Assembly: GCA_937914785.1 (NCBI GenBank)
Contig: CALGIV010000120.1
Location: 1-28,632 of the forward strand
Source: an uncultured Eubacteriaceae bacterium
GTDB taxonomy: Bacteria; Bacillota; Clostridia; Eubacteriales; UBA1433
Length of the DNA stretch: 28,632 nucleotides
Direction: 5' to 3'
The position numbers and the translations under genes were made by a program. This document shows positions 7,378-14,476 of this stretch, piece after piece. Within the stretch, counting starts at the first letter, position 1; every line of letters begins with the position of its first letter. Under the pieces are notes generated by a model. It ran no database searches, was not told the origin of the DNA, and worked only from the letters and a program-made list of their open reading frames with translations.

Positions 7378-8113
7378 CAATTTCGTTGTCTTTAATATAC
7401 ATAAAGTCTTTGACGTGTAAAAACAATCCTTGCGAGACGGTGTCCATATGCTCTTCCATCGCGCGTTTCGCAAGATCGGGCAGTTTCATTTCGATGGCAT
7501 TGCAGATCGCGAGATGTTGAGACTGCGAAGCTCTTGCAGAAAGCGCGGAGGGTGTTTTGCCCAGAATCGCCGTACTGAACTGAATGTAACGGCTCATCTT
7601 TTTTTCGATACCTTTATACATACTCTTAATATAGTCGTTATCGCATTCTTCAACAATCAGGTTGTGAAAGAAATTATCCAAGTCGGCGATTCGCCGATAG
7701 TTGCCGACGGTAAAAGCTTTATAGAATTCTTCGGCTGCCTCTTTCAACTCGTCAAAACGTACCGTCGGATTGTATTTTGTATACAGGTATACCGCATGGC
7801 TTTCCAGCATCCTTCTGCTGAAGTGAACGGATTGAAAATCGGCGATATCCAAATACGATACGTAATAGCCGCTTTTGTTTTCATAACTTAAAACGACCCC
7901 ATTTTGCTTTAATTGCTTGATAGCCTCTAAAATTGGTGTTCTGCTGATTTCGAGATCGTTTGCAATTTGTGCAACATTTATTTTTTCCCCGGGCAGAAAG
8001 TCCAATTTAATGATGGCATCGTACATCAAATCGTAGACAATTTTATTGATCGTCTCGAATGGGTTTTCCTCCACTGCCCGCTTAAATATTTCTTTATTCA
8101 TAAGCTTAATCAA
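7370..8113 (-). CDS. GntR family regulator, FadR/FCD subfamily
   Basis: This is a 247-residue regulator. Residues 20-85 form a winged helix-turn-helix with PGEKINVAQIANDLEISRTPILEAIKQL, the classic GntR recognition segment. Residues 95-225 form an all-helical FCD ligand domain that keeps the metal-binding set D146, H150, H200 and H222. FCD regulators usually sense small carboxylic acids, which fits the flanking CoA-transferase and oxoacid oxidoreductases. The TTG at 8113 is chosen because GGAAAGG lies five bases upstream; the ATG at 8101 would be 17 bases away. A TGGTAAAAT extended -10 lies upstream on the minus strand. It sits between the two transcription units it probably controls, convergent with one and divergent from the other. 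The effector and the sign of regulation are unknown. Confidence 0.88.
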   Translation of the reverse strand: MIKLMNKEIFKRAVEENPFETINKIVYDLMYDAIIKLDFLPGEKINVAQIANDLEISRTPILEAIKQLKQNGVVLSYENKSGYYVSYLDIADFQSVHFSRRMLESHAVYLYTKYNPTVRFDELKEAAEEFYKAFTVGNYRRIADLDNFFHNLIVEECDNDYIKSMYKGIEKKMSRYIQFSTAILGKTPSALSARASQSQHLAICNAIEMKLPDLAKRAMEEHMDTVSQGLFLHVKDFMYIKDNEIEH

Positions 8114-8130
8114 TCACACCTTTCCACAAT

Positions 8131-8139
8131 ATTTTACCA
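8131..8139 (-). promoter_or_regulatory. Extended -10 promoter of gntR
   Basis: Read on the minus strand, TGGTAAAAT is a TGn plus near-consensus -10, about 18 bases upstream of the TTG start. No clear -35 is seen. Confidence 0.45.
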
Positions 8140-8434
8140 CAGAGTCGCTTAAATAAAAACATTTTTTTTGAATTTGTTTTATTTTAGAGTTATTTTTTCA
8201 ATTTGAAAAAAGAAAAAAGTTATAACGAAAACAAAACGGGCATTCATTTAAAAAATTCAACTTTAGTTGACCCTTTATTTTGAAGCCTTTAAAATAATAA
8301 TTAACAAGGAAAATTTCAAGAAAAGAAAATGGACAATTCTTTTTTAAATGCGTTTTATCTGTTGTTTTATTGCGTTCCATCTTTTGAGTTCATCATATTT
8401 ATTTTTAATTATTTTAATTTAAGGAGGGCCTGAT
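8140..8434. other. AT-rich control region of the oxidoreductase operon
   Basis: This divergent region holds a 9-bp-armed palindrome TTTTTTCAA-t-TTGAAAAAA (8193-8211), the palindrome TCAAC-TTTA-GTTGA (8257-8270), a promoter at 8267-8295 and then an untranslated leader of about 130 bases with no recognised riboswitch. A 60-codon open frame on the minus strand here is rich in Lys, Phe and Asn and is probably not a gene. Confidence 0.5.
8257..8295 (+). promoter_or_regulatory. Promoter with overlapping operator for the oxidoreductase operon
   Basis: TTGACC (8267-8272) and TAAAAT (8290-8295) are 17 bases apart. The -35 overlaps the right half of the palindrome TCAAC-N4-GTTGA (8257-8270), a position suited to a repressor or regulator such as the neighbouring GntR protein. 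The binding partner is inferred. Confidence 0.6.
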
Positions 8435-8638
8435 ATGCCGAAAATTGAGGTAGACAAAGAGTTTTGCAAAAGCTGCGGTCTTTGTACCGTGCAATGTCCC
8501 AAAAAAATTATCAAAATCGGCAATGTTGTAAACAGCAAGGGCTATAACATTGCCGAGCAAACAGATGAAAGTCAATGTACCGGATGTAAATTATGCGCGA
8601 TTGTATGTCCGGATATGGCGATTGTTGTCTACAAGTAA
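8435..8638 (+). CDS. 2-oxoacid:ferredoxin oxidoreductase, delta (2x[4Fe-4S] ferredoxin) subunit, copy 1
   Basis: This 67-residue protein is made almost entirely of two cluster motifs, CKSCGLCTVQCP and CTGCKLCAIVCP, each binding one [4Fe-4S] cluster. It passes electrons from the TPP site of the catalytic subunits to soluble ferredoxin. AAGGAGGG lies ahead of the ATG. It is the first gene of an eight-gene operon and is followed after 17 bases by the alpha subunit. Copy 2 at 11044 differs at only five of 67 positions. The order delta-alpha-beta-gamma resembles KorDABC/Vor type enzymes. Confidence 0.9.
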   Translation: MPKIEVDKEFCKSCGLCTVQCPKKIIKIGNVVNSKGYNIAEQTDESQCTGCKLCAIVCPDMAIVVYK

Positions 8639-8655
8639 AAAAAGGAGTGAGCAAA

Positions 8656-9717
8656 TTGAGCAAAGAGTTTATTAAAGGTAATGAAGCTATTGCAGAAGCC
8701 GCCGTGCGCGCAGGCTGTCGGTTTTTTGCAGGCTATCCGATTACCCCGCAAAATGATATTCCCGAATATCTTTCAAAGAGGCTTTTCGAAGTAGGAGGCA
8801 ACTTTATTCAGGGTGAAAGCGAAGTAGCCAGTGTGAATATGGTGTTTGGCGTTGCAGCGACCGGTATTCGAAGTATGACGAGTTCCTCAGGTCCGGGCCT
8901 TGCTTTAAAAGCGGAAGGAATTTCAAATCTTGCCGGTGCACGTGTGCCTTCTGTCGTTGTGAATGTGGCGCGTGGCGGTCCGGCGATCGGAACGATTTTG
9001 ACAGCGCAGCAGGACTATCTGTCTGCGACAAAGGCGCCGGCGCCGGGTGGCTTTAAATGTTTTGTTCTGGCCCCTGCTACGGTGCAGGAAGCAGCGGATC
9101 TGGTCTATGAAGCATTTGACATTGCGGATAAATACCGCACGCCGGTGTATGTGCTGGCAGACGGGATGACCGGGAATATGATGGAAGTCGTTGAACTTCC
9201 GCCGATGCGTGAATTGTCGGAATTGCCGTCAAAAGACGATTGGCGTGTCAATAAGCTGGAGCAGGACGGTAACTTCCGTTCGATCAGTTCGTACAGCCCG
9301 ACTGCAGAAGGGCTGCAGGAGATGAATGAAGCTTCTGAGGCGATGTATCAGCAGTGGGATAAAGAGGAACAGCGTTGGGAAGCGTTTATGATGGACGATG
9401 CGGAGTATGTTGTTACAGGGTACGGCTCCTCCGGCAGGATTGCAAAGTCTGCGGTGAAAGAATTGCGCGCACAGGGCATTAAGGCCGGCCTGATCCGTCC
9501 GATTACGCTGGTGCCGTTTCCAAAAGATGCATTTGATCAGATCGATTACGGTAGAATTAAAGAAATATTTGTCGCTGAAATGAGTATTCCTGCGCAGTAT
9601 GCAGACGATGTGAGGTGGGCGACAAAGAGCAAGCTGGAAATTATCAGCGTATTGACTTCCGGCGGCGTAATCCTCGAGACCGAGGCGATTGTTGACGCCG
9701 TCAAAGAAAGAGTGTAA
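8656..9717 (+). CDS. 2-oxoacid:ferredoxin oxidoreductase, alpha subunit, copy 1
   Basis: The 353-residue protein contains the pyrimidine-binding-side domain of the oxidoreductase: RFFAGYPITPQNDIPEYL holds the YPITP motif of KorA/VorA-type subunits, GESEVASVNM the conserved glutamate region, and MTSSSGPGLALKAEGI the glycine-rich segment. A transketolase-C-like domain follows (about 255-350, VVTGYGSSGRIAKSAV). Together with beta it decarboxylates a 2-oxo acid to acyl-CoA. The TTG at 8656 is used because AAAGGAG precedes it and the same start residues (MSKEFIKGNEA) recur in copy 2; the frame upstream only overlaps the ferredoxin gene. It is about 70 percent identical to copy 2, with the difference concentrated in the linker at about 186-250. 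Substrate (2-oxoglutarate, branched-chain, aromatic or other) is not decided by sequence. Confidence 0.9.
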   Translation: MSKEFIKGNEAIAEAAVRAGCRFFAGYPITPQNDIPEYLSKRLFEVGGNFIQGESEVASVNMVFGVAATGIRSMTSSSGPGLALKAEGISNLAGARVPSVVVNVARGGPAIGTILTAQQDYLSATKAPAPGGFKCFVLAPATVQEAADLVYEAFDIADKYRTPVYVLADGMTGNMMEVVELPPMRELSELPSKDDWRVNKLEQDGNFRSISSYSPTAEGLQEMNEASEAMYQQWDKEEQRWEAFMMDDAEYVVTGYGSSGRIAKSAVKELRAQGIKAGLIRPITLVPFPKDAFDQIDYGRIKEIFVAEMSIPAQYADDVRWATKSKLEIISVLTSGGVILETEAIVDAVKERV

Positions 9718-9732
9718 GGGGGAAGTGTTATA

Positions 9733-10473
9733 ATGAACGTAGTATATGGTAGCCCCAGTTTTACTTCCGAAGTGATGGGGACGGGGTATTGTCCTGGCTG
9801 TGGTCATGGCACGGTACATAAATTGTTGGCTGAAGTAGTTGAGGAGCTTAGTGTTCGGGAAAAAACAGTGCTTTGTTATCCGATCGGCTGTGCGGGACTC
9901 GGCGGAGGCTGGACGAATTTGAATACATTGAGTTGTGCTCACGGCAGGGCCGGTGCAGTCGCCACAGCGGTGAAGAAAACGAATCAGGATAATGTTATTA
10001 TTGCCTATCAGGGAGATGGGGACTTGGCCGCGATTGGGATGGCAGAGACGATGCACGCGGCAAACCGCGGCGAAAATATTACGGTTATCTTCATCAACAA
10101 TACAAACTTTGGGATGACCGGTGGGCAGATGGCGCCGACGACCCTGATCGGTCAGAAAGCGACGACAAGCCCGGATGGCAGAGACTTAGAGCGTCACGGC
10201 GCGCCGTTTAAAATGGCGGAATTAATTGCCAAGCTTGAAGCGCCGAAGTTTGTTGGCCGTTATGCCGTTCACGATGCGAAGAATGCGATTAAAACAAAGG
10301 CAGCGATTAAAAAAGGCTTACAGATGCAACTGGATAAGAAGGGCTATTCTTTTATCGAGGTCTTATCCGTATGTCCGACAAACTGGAAAAAGAACCCGCT
10401 TGACAGTGCGAAGTATATCGATGAAGTCGTCTCGAAGACTTATCCGTTAGGCGTCTATAAAGATGTTGAATAG
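9733..10473 (+). CDS. 2-oxoacid:ferredoxin oxidoreductase, beta (TPP-binding) subunit, copy 1
   Basis: The 246-residue protein is the thiamine-diphosphate subunit. GDGDLAAIG (94-102) with NN at 122-123 and GMTGGQMAPTT form the Mg-TPP site. Four cysteines, C20 and C23 (CPGC), C53 (PIGC) and C214 (VCPTNW), are placed as the ligands of the [4Fe-4S] cluster typical of this subunit. Start is ATG after AAGGGGGAAG. It is tightly spaced between the alpha and gamma genes. In copy 2 the first motif reads CPGCSHS instead of CPGCGHG, and residues around 54-70, near the substrate end, also differ, which could alter specificity (inference). Confidence 0.9.
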   Translation: MNVVYGSPSFTSEVMGTGYCPGCGHGTVHKLLAEVVEELSVREKTVLCYPIGCAGLGGGWTNLNTLSCAHGRAGAVATAVKKTNQDNVIIAYQGDGDLAAIGMAETMHAANRGENITVIFINNTNFGMTGGQMAPTTLIGQKATTSPDGRDLERHGAPFKMAELIAKLEAPKFVGRYAVHDAKNAIKTKAAIKKGLQMQLDKKGYSFIEVLSVCPTNWKKNPLDSAKYIDEVVSKTYPLGVYKDVE

Positions 10474-10482
10474 GAGGAAAAA

Positions 10483-11016
10483 ATGGAAAAATCATTATTG
10501 ATTGCAGGTTTTGGCGGTCAGGGTATTATGCTTATCGGTAAGATGCTTGGATTTGCCGCAAGTAAGGCAGGGATGAACGCAACTTTTTATCCTTCTTATG
10601 GCGCAGAGCAGCGCGGCGGAACGGCAAACTGCACGGTCATTATCGGCGACGATGAGATTGGCAGCCCGGTTTCAAGAAGGCTGGATACGCTGATTGCGAT
10701 GAATGAGCCGTCATTCGTGCGTTTTGTTGACAGAATGAAAAAAGGCGGTGTTGTGATCGTCAACAGCTCCTTAGTGCAGAGCAAGGTGGAAGATAAAGAC
10801 GTAAAGGCATTTTATATACCGGCCAATGACCTGGCGCAGGAATTGGGCAGCGTGCAGGTGGCGAATATTATCGTATTGGGCGCTTATATCGCTGCGACGG
10901 GTATTTTGGACGCCGAATTTGCCAAGCAGGTTATTGCAGAGCAGTTGGGCAGGAAGCCGGAAATGCTGGAATTAAATATGCAAGCATTTGATAAAGGTAT
11001 GGCCGCCGTAAAATGA
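10483..11016 (+). CDS. 2-oxoacid:ferredoxin oxidoreductase, gamma subunit, copy 1
   Basis: The 177-residue gamma domain starts LLIAGFGGQGIMLIGKMLG and continues YGAEQRGGTANC, both signatures of the POR/KOR gamma family, which takes part in CoA binding and subunit assembly. Start is ATG after TAGGAGG, nine bases after the beta stop. It is followed by 27 bases and then the second delta gene, with no promoter or terminator between, so both copies are likely one transcript. Copy 2 differs at about 19 of 177 positions. Confidence 0.9.
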   Translation: MEKSLLIAGFGGQGIMLIGKMLGFAASKAGMNATFYPSYGAEQRGGTANCTVIIGDDEIGSPVSRRLDTLIAMNEPSFVRFVDRMKKGGVVIVNSSLVQSKVEDKDVKAFYIPANDLAQELGSVQVANIIVLGAYIAATGILDAEFAKQVIAEQLGRKPEMLELNMQAFDKGMAAVK

Positions 11017-11043
11017 CGGACGCTAAAAACGGAGGATTTAAAA

Positions 11044-11247
11044 ATGCCTAAAATAGAAGTAAATAAAGAGTTTTGTAAGAGTTGCGGACTGTGTACGGTG
11101 CAGTGTCCGAAAAAGATAATCAAGATTGGCAGTGAGGTCAATTCCAAAGGCTATAACATTGCAGAACAAACTGATGAAAGCCAATGTACGGGATGTAAGT
11201 TGTGTGCGATCGTGTGCCCGGATACGGCGATCACGGTGTACAAATAA
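11044..11247 (+). CDS. 2-oxoacid:ferredoxin oxidoreductase, delta (2x[4Fe-4S] ferredoxin) subunit, copy 2
   Basis: This 67-residue two-cluster ferredoxin repeats copy 1 with changes D7N, N30S, V31E, M61T and V64T only. Both CxxCxxCxxxCP motifs are intact. The ATG has CGGAGGA upstream. It opens the second half of the tandem duplication. The near identity suggests both delta subunits face the same electron acceptor and may be interchangeable between the two complexes (inference). Confidence 0.9.
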   Translation: MPKIEVNKEFCKSCGLCTVQCPKKIIKIGSEVNSKGYNIAEQTDESQCTGCKLCAIVCPDTAITVYK

Positions 11248-11265
11248 GCAGAGGAGTGAGTAACA

Positions 11266-12327
11266 GTGAGCAAAGAGTTTATAAAGGGCAACGAAGCCAT
11301 GGCAGAAGCTGCGGTGCGCGGAGGTTGCAGATTTTTTGCCGGCTATCCGATAACACCTCAGAACGATATTCCGGAGTACCTCTCGAAAAGGCTTTTTGAG
11401 GTAGGCGGTACATTCATTCAGGGTGAAAGTGAAATTGCCAGTATCAATATGGTATACGGCGTAGCGGCTACGGGCGTTCGCAGTATGACCAGCTCTTCGA
11501 GTCCGGGGCTTGCGCTGAAATCTGAGGGGATCTCGTTTATTGCAGGTTCCAGGATTCCGGCTGTGATCATCAACGTGGCGCGCGGCGGCCCGGCACTCGG
11601 CACGATACAGGGTGCACAGCAAGACTATTTTGCGTCGGCAAAAGCAATTGCGCCCGGCGGATTCCGTTGCTTTGTCGTCTCGCCGAGCACGGTTCAGGAA
11701 GCGGCGGATTTGGTTTACGAAGCATTTGAGATCGCCGATAAATACCGCACGCCCGTATACGTGCTGACGGATGGCGTGATCGGCAATATGATGGAGATCG
11801 TCGAGCTTCCGCCGATGCGCGATCCTGAAGAGATGCTTTCTTCAGATGCGTGGCGAATTACGAAGTATAATGATGACAGCTCGGCACGTCAGTTCAGCAC
11901 TTATCGTCCGACGGGAGAAATGCTGACGGTTGATAATATCGCAATGGCTGAATTGTATGAAGAGTGGCAGGAAAAGGAACAGCGCTGGGAAGCGTTTATG
12001 ATGGAGGATGCAGAAGTTGTGCTTACCGCATACGGCTCCGCCGGCAGAATCGCGAAATCGGCTGTAAAAGAATTGCGCGCGCAGGGCATTAAAGCGGGCC
12101 TGATTCGCCCGATTACGTTGTTCCCATTCCCGAACAAGGCGTATGAAAACATTAATTACGATAAGATCGATAAGATATTTGTTGTGGAGATGAGCATACC
12201 GCCGCAGTTCGTATACGACGTGGAACTCGCTACAAAGAGTCAGTTGGATTATATTAATATCAATACGTCCGGCGGTGTGATCGTCGAGACGGAGTCCATC
12301 GTGGACAAAGTGAAAGAAAGTATGTAA
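11266..12327 (+). CDS. 2-oxoacid:ferredoxin oxidoreductase, alpha subunit, copy 2
   Basis: At 353 residues it has the same length as copy 1 and aligns without visible gaps. YPITP, GESEIASINM and the glycine-rich MTSSSSPGLALKSEGI are kept. The GTG at 11266 follows AGAGGAG and gives the same MSKEFIKGNEA start. The region from about 186 to 250 and positions such as 115-126 (TILTAQ in copy 1, TIQGAQ here) differ strongly, while the flanking segment EEQRWEAFMM/KEQRWEAFMM is kept. That pattern fits two enzymes with different oxoacid substrates rather than simple gene dosage, but this is inference. Confidence 0.9.
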   Translation: MSKEFIKGNEAMAEAAVRGGCRFFAGYPITPQNDIPEYLSKRLFEVGGTFIQGESEIASINMVYGVAATGVRSMTSSSSPGLALKSEGISFIAGSRIPAVIINVARGGPALGTIQGAQQDYFASAKAIAPGGFRCFVVSPSTVQEAADLVYEAFEIADKYRTPVYVLTDGVIGNMMEIVELPPMRDPEEMLSSDAWRITKYNDDSSARQFSTYRPTGEMLTVDNIAMAELYEEWQEKEQRWEAFMMEDAEVVLTAYGSAGRIAKSAVKELRAQGIKAGLIRPITLFPFPNKAYENINYDKIDKIFVVEMSIPPQFVYDVELATKSQLDYININTSGGVIVETESIVDKVKESM

Positions 12328-12341
12328 GGGGGCCGTTAATA

Positions 12342-13082
12342 ATGGAAAAGATCTATGAAAGACCCAGCTTTACGTCGCCCGCTATCGGAATGGGCTTTTG
12401 CCCGGGATGCAGCCACAGCACGGCACATAAATTGATGGCACAGGCACTGGATAAATATGGGCTCAGAGATAAGGCCGTCCTGATTTATCCGGTCGGCTGC
12501 GGCGGATTGGGCAAAGACTGGGTTCGTTTGAACAATATCGTGGCATTGCATGGACGCGCAGCAGCGGTCGGTACGGCGATCAAGAAATGTAACCCCGAAA
12601 ACATCGTGATTTCCTATCAGGGAGATGGCGACTTGGCGGCTATTGGGATGGCTGAGACGATGCACGCGGCAAACCGGGGAGAAAATCTGACCGTTATCTT
12701 TATCAATAATACAAACTTCGGTATGACCGGCGGACAGATGGCGCCGACAACATTGTTGGGGCAGAGGACGACGACGAGTCCGGACGGCAGAGATATTGAA
12801 CGTCACGGCGCGCCGTTTAAAATGGCCGAACTGATTGCAGAATTAGACGCACCGAAGTTTGTTGGACGTTTCGCACTCCACGACGCGAAAAACGTCATAA
12901 AAGCGCAGGCTGCGATCGACAAGGCGATTCGGATGCAGGTTGAAGGCAAAGGCTATTCGTTCGTCGAACTGATATCCTTATGCCCGACAAACTGGAAACT
13001 CAATCCTGTCGACAGTGCAAAGCGTGTAGAAAAAGAAATCCTGAAGGAATATCCGTTGGGCATCTTCAAGGACTTTGAGTAG
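12342..13082 (+). CDS. 2-oxoacid:ferredoxin oxidoreductase, beta (TPP-binding) subunit, copy 2
   Basis: The 246-residue protein keeps the TPP motif GDGDLAAIG, the NN pair, GMTGGQMAPTT and all four cluster cysteines (20, 23, 53, 214). The central catalytic stretch (92-140) is almost unchanged from copy 1, while residues 1-90 and 185-246 have diverged. ATG at 12342 is preceded by AAGGGGG. It is 14 bases after alpha and 12 bases before gamma, so coupled expression at matched levels is likely. Confidence 0.9.
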   Translation: MEKIYERPSFTSPAIGMGFCPGCSHSTAHKLMAQALDKYGLRDKAVLIYPVGCGGLGKDWVRLNNIVALHGRAAAVGTAIKKCNPENIVISYQGDGDLAAIGMAETMHAANRGENLTVIFINNTNFGMTGGQMAPTTLLGQRTTTSPDGRDIERHGAPFKMAELIAELDAPKFVGRFALHDAKNVIKAQAAIDKAIRMQVEGKGYSFVELISLCPTNWKLNPVDSAKRVEKEILKEYPLGIFKDFE

Positions 13083-13094
13083 GAGGATAAAGCA

Positions 13095-13631
13095 ATGGAA
13101 AAATCCTTATTGATTGCCGGATTTGGCGGCCAGGGCATTATGTTGATTGGCAAAATGCTTGGTTTTGCGGCCAGTAAAGCAGGAATGAACGCAACGTTCT
13201 ATCCTTCTTACGGCGCGGAGCAGCGCGGTGGGACGGCCAACTGTACTGTTATTATTGCAGACGATGAGATTGGCAGCCCGGTTTCTAAAAAACTAGATTC
13301 ACTGATTGCGATGAATGAACCGTCATTTGTACGCTTTGTCGACAGAATGAAAAAAGGCGGTGTTGTGATCGTCAACAGTTCTTTGGTGCAAAGCAAGGTG
13401 GAAGACAAAGACGTTCAGGCGTTTTATGTGCCTGCAAATGACTTGGCGCAGCAGCTGGGCAGTGCACAGGTGGCCAACGTCGTCGTGCTCGGTGCATACA
13501 TTGGTGCGACGGGCGTGCTGGATGCGGCATTCGCAAAACAGGTCGTCGCGGAACAGTTGGGCAAAAAACCGGAATTGCTTGAGTTGAATATGAAAGCATT
13601 TGACGCCGGTATGGAAGCAGTAAAACCCTAA
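13095..13631 (+). CDS. 2-oxoacid:ferredoxin oxidoreductase, gamma subunit, copy 2
   Basis: The 178-residue protein is nearly the same as copy 1 (first 54 residues identical) with one extra C-terminal proline. The changes are conservative (Ile/Val, Arg/Lys). Silent codon differences are frequent across most of the gene, so the similarity reflects constraint on an old duplication; one stretch of about 38 identical bases (centred near 10750 and 13362) might be local gene conversion. It ends the eight-gene operon just before a strong terminator. Confidence 0.9.
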   Translation: MEKSLLIAGFGGQGIMLIGKMLGFAASKAGMNATFYPSYGAEQRGGTANCTVIIADDEIGSPVSKKLDSLIAMNEPSFVRFVDRMKKGGVVIVNSSLVQSKVEDKDVQAFYVPANDLAQQLGSAQVANVVVLGAYIGATGVLDAAFAKQVVAEQLGKKPELLELNMKAFDAGMEAVKP

Positions 13632-13663
13632 TTGATAGATATAAGATTTTATCATCTCTAAAC

Positions 13664-13698
13664 GTAAAACAAGGCAGCTGTCCACTGCCTTGTTTTAC
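13664..13698. terminator. Bidirectional terminator between the oxidoreductase operon and the HAD gene
   Basis: GTAAAACAAGGCAG and CTGCCTTGTTTTAC form a 14-bp perfect stem around a seven-base loop. It lies between the plus-strand gamma gene and the minus-strand HAD gene and can serve both. Confidence 0.88.
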
Positions 13699-13699
13699 A

Positions 13700-14377
13700 T
13701 TACAGAATGTTTTTTAATTCGGTGATGTCGTATATTTCATAATCCGGTTTTAAAGAAGGATTTTTAAGGCGCTGCCGATTGAGCCAGCAGGTAGCAATGC
13801 CGGCGTTTTTACCGCCGCGGATGTCGGAAGAAAGCGAGTCGCCGACGATTAAGATTTTCATTTTGTCCCTCTCTTCGATATGAGAAAACACATAATCAAA
13901 GAAGCCCTTGTGAGGTTTGCCGATGCCGATTTCTTCAGAAATAAAGATATCGGCAAAGTAGCGCTTTAAGTGAAGCGTGTCAAAGCGTGCCCGCTGGGAA
14001 GGACCGATGCCGTTGGTGACGATGTAGAGCTGATAGTGTTTATAAAGATAATCGAGCGTCTCCATAACGCCGCTGAACAATGTAGCGTGTGTACCGAGAT
14101 GGATGAGGTATAAGTCGTTAAAAGCGGCGCTGTCGGCGCGGATGTCGAATTCTTCAAACAGAGCATCAAAACGGCGTCGAACCAACTCGCCTAAGGTGAT
14201 GTGGCCTTCTTCGTAGTCGGACCAGAGGCGGCGGCTGACAGTCTCATAAAATTGGTGCAGCGCCGGCGTATAGGCAAGTCCGATTTCCTCAAATGTACTT
14301 TTCAGCGCTTTTTCCTGTGAGAGATCGAAGTTAAACAATGTATTGTCGGCATCGATTAATAAAGTTGAATAGTTCAT
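13700..14377 (-). CDS. HAD family hydrolase, YjjG/YfnB-like nucleotidase
   Basis: The 225-residue cytoplasmic phosphatase has all four HAD motifs: IDADNTLFNF (nucleophile D9, acid/base D11), IVTNG, the lysine in GIGKPHKGFFDYVF, and VGDSLSSDIRGGKNAG. The helical cap between motifs 1 and 2 and the sequence around it resemble YjjG/YfnB, which remove phosphate from pyrimidine nucleotides, including non-canonical ones. The ATG at 14377 is chosen because the catalytic strand starts six residues later; the frame is open further upstream, but that part overlaps the polA promoter and has no ribosome site. No good ribosome site was seen for 14377 either. The nucleotidase role is likely by family; the substrate is uncertain. 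Confidence 0.85.
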   Translation of the reverse strand: MNYSTLLIDADNTLFNFDLSQEKALKSTFEEIGLAYTPALHQFYETVSRRLWSDYEEGHITLGELVRRRFDALFEEFDIRADSAAFNDLYLIHLGTHATLFSGVMETLDYLYKHYQLYIVTNGIGPSQRARFDTLHLKRYFADIFISEEIGIGKPHKGFFDYVFSHIEERDKMKILIVGDSLSSDIRGGKNAGIATCWLNRQRLKNPSLKPDYEIYDITELKNIL

Positions 14378-14438
14378 AAATACATCATAGCTTATTGGCG
14401 GCAAAAAGCAACTGCGTATGGTGACTTTTTTTATCATG

Positions 14439-14447
14439 TGGTATAAT
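14439..14447 (+). promoter_or_regulatory. Extended -10 promoter of polA-coaE
   Basis: TGGTATAAT is a perfect extended -10, 29 bases before the polA ATG. A clear -35 is not visible. Confidence 0.6.
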
Positions 14448-14476
14448 TAAAATATTAAACAGAAATGAGGACACTT

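Noticed and set aside
7430..7891. 153-codon plus-strand open frame within gntR
   Set aside because: It is antisense to a clear GntR/FCD gene, with no ribosome site.
9229..10056. 275-codon open frame on the minus strand
   Set aside because: It lies opposite the well-supported alpha and beta oxidoreductase genes, has no ribosome site and reads as a Cys/His/Arg-rich shadow. A similar shadow (12336-12806) appears opposite copy 2.
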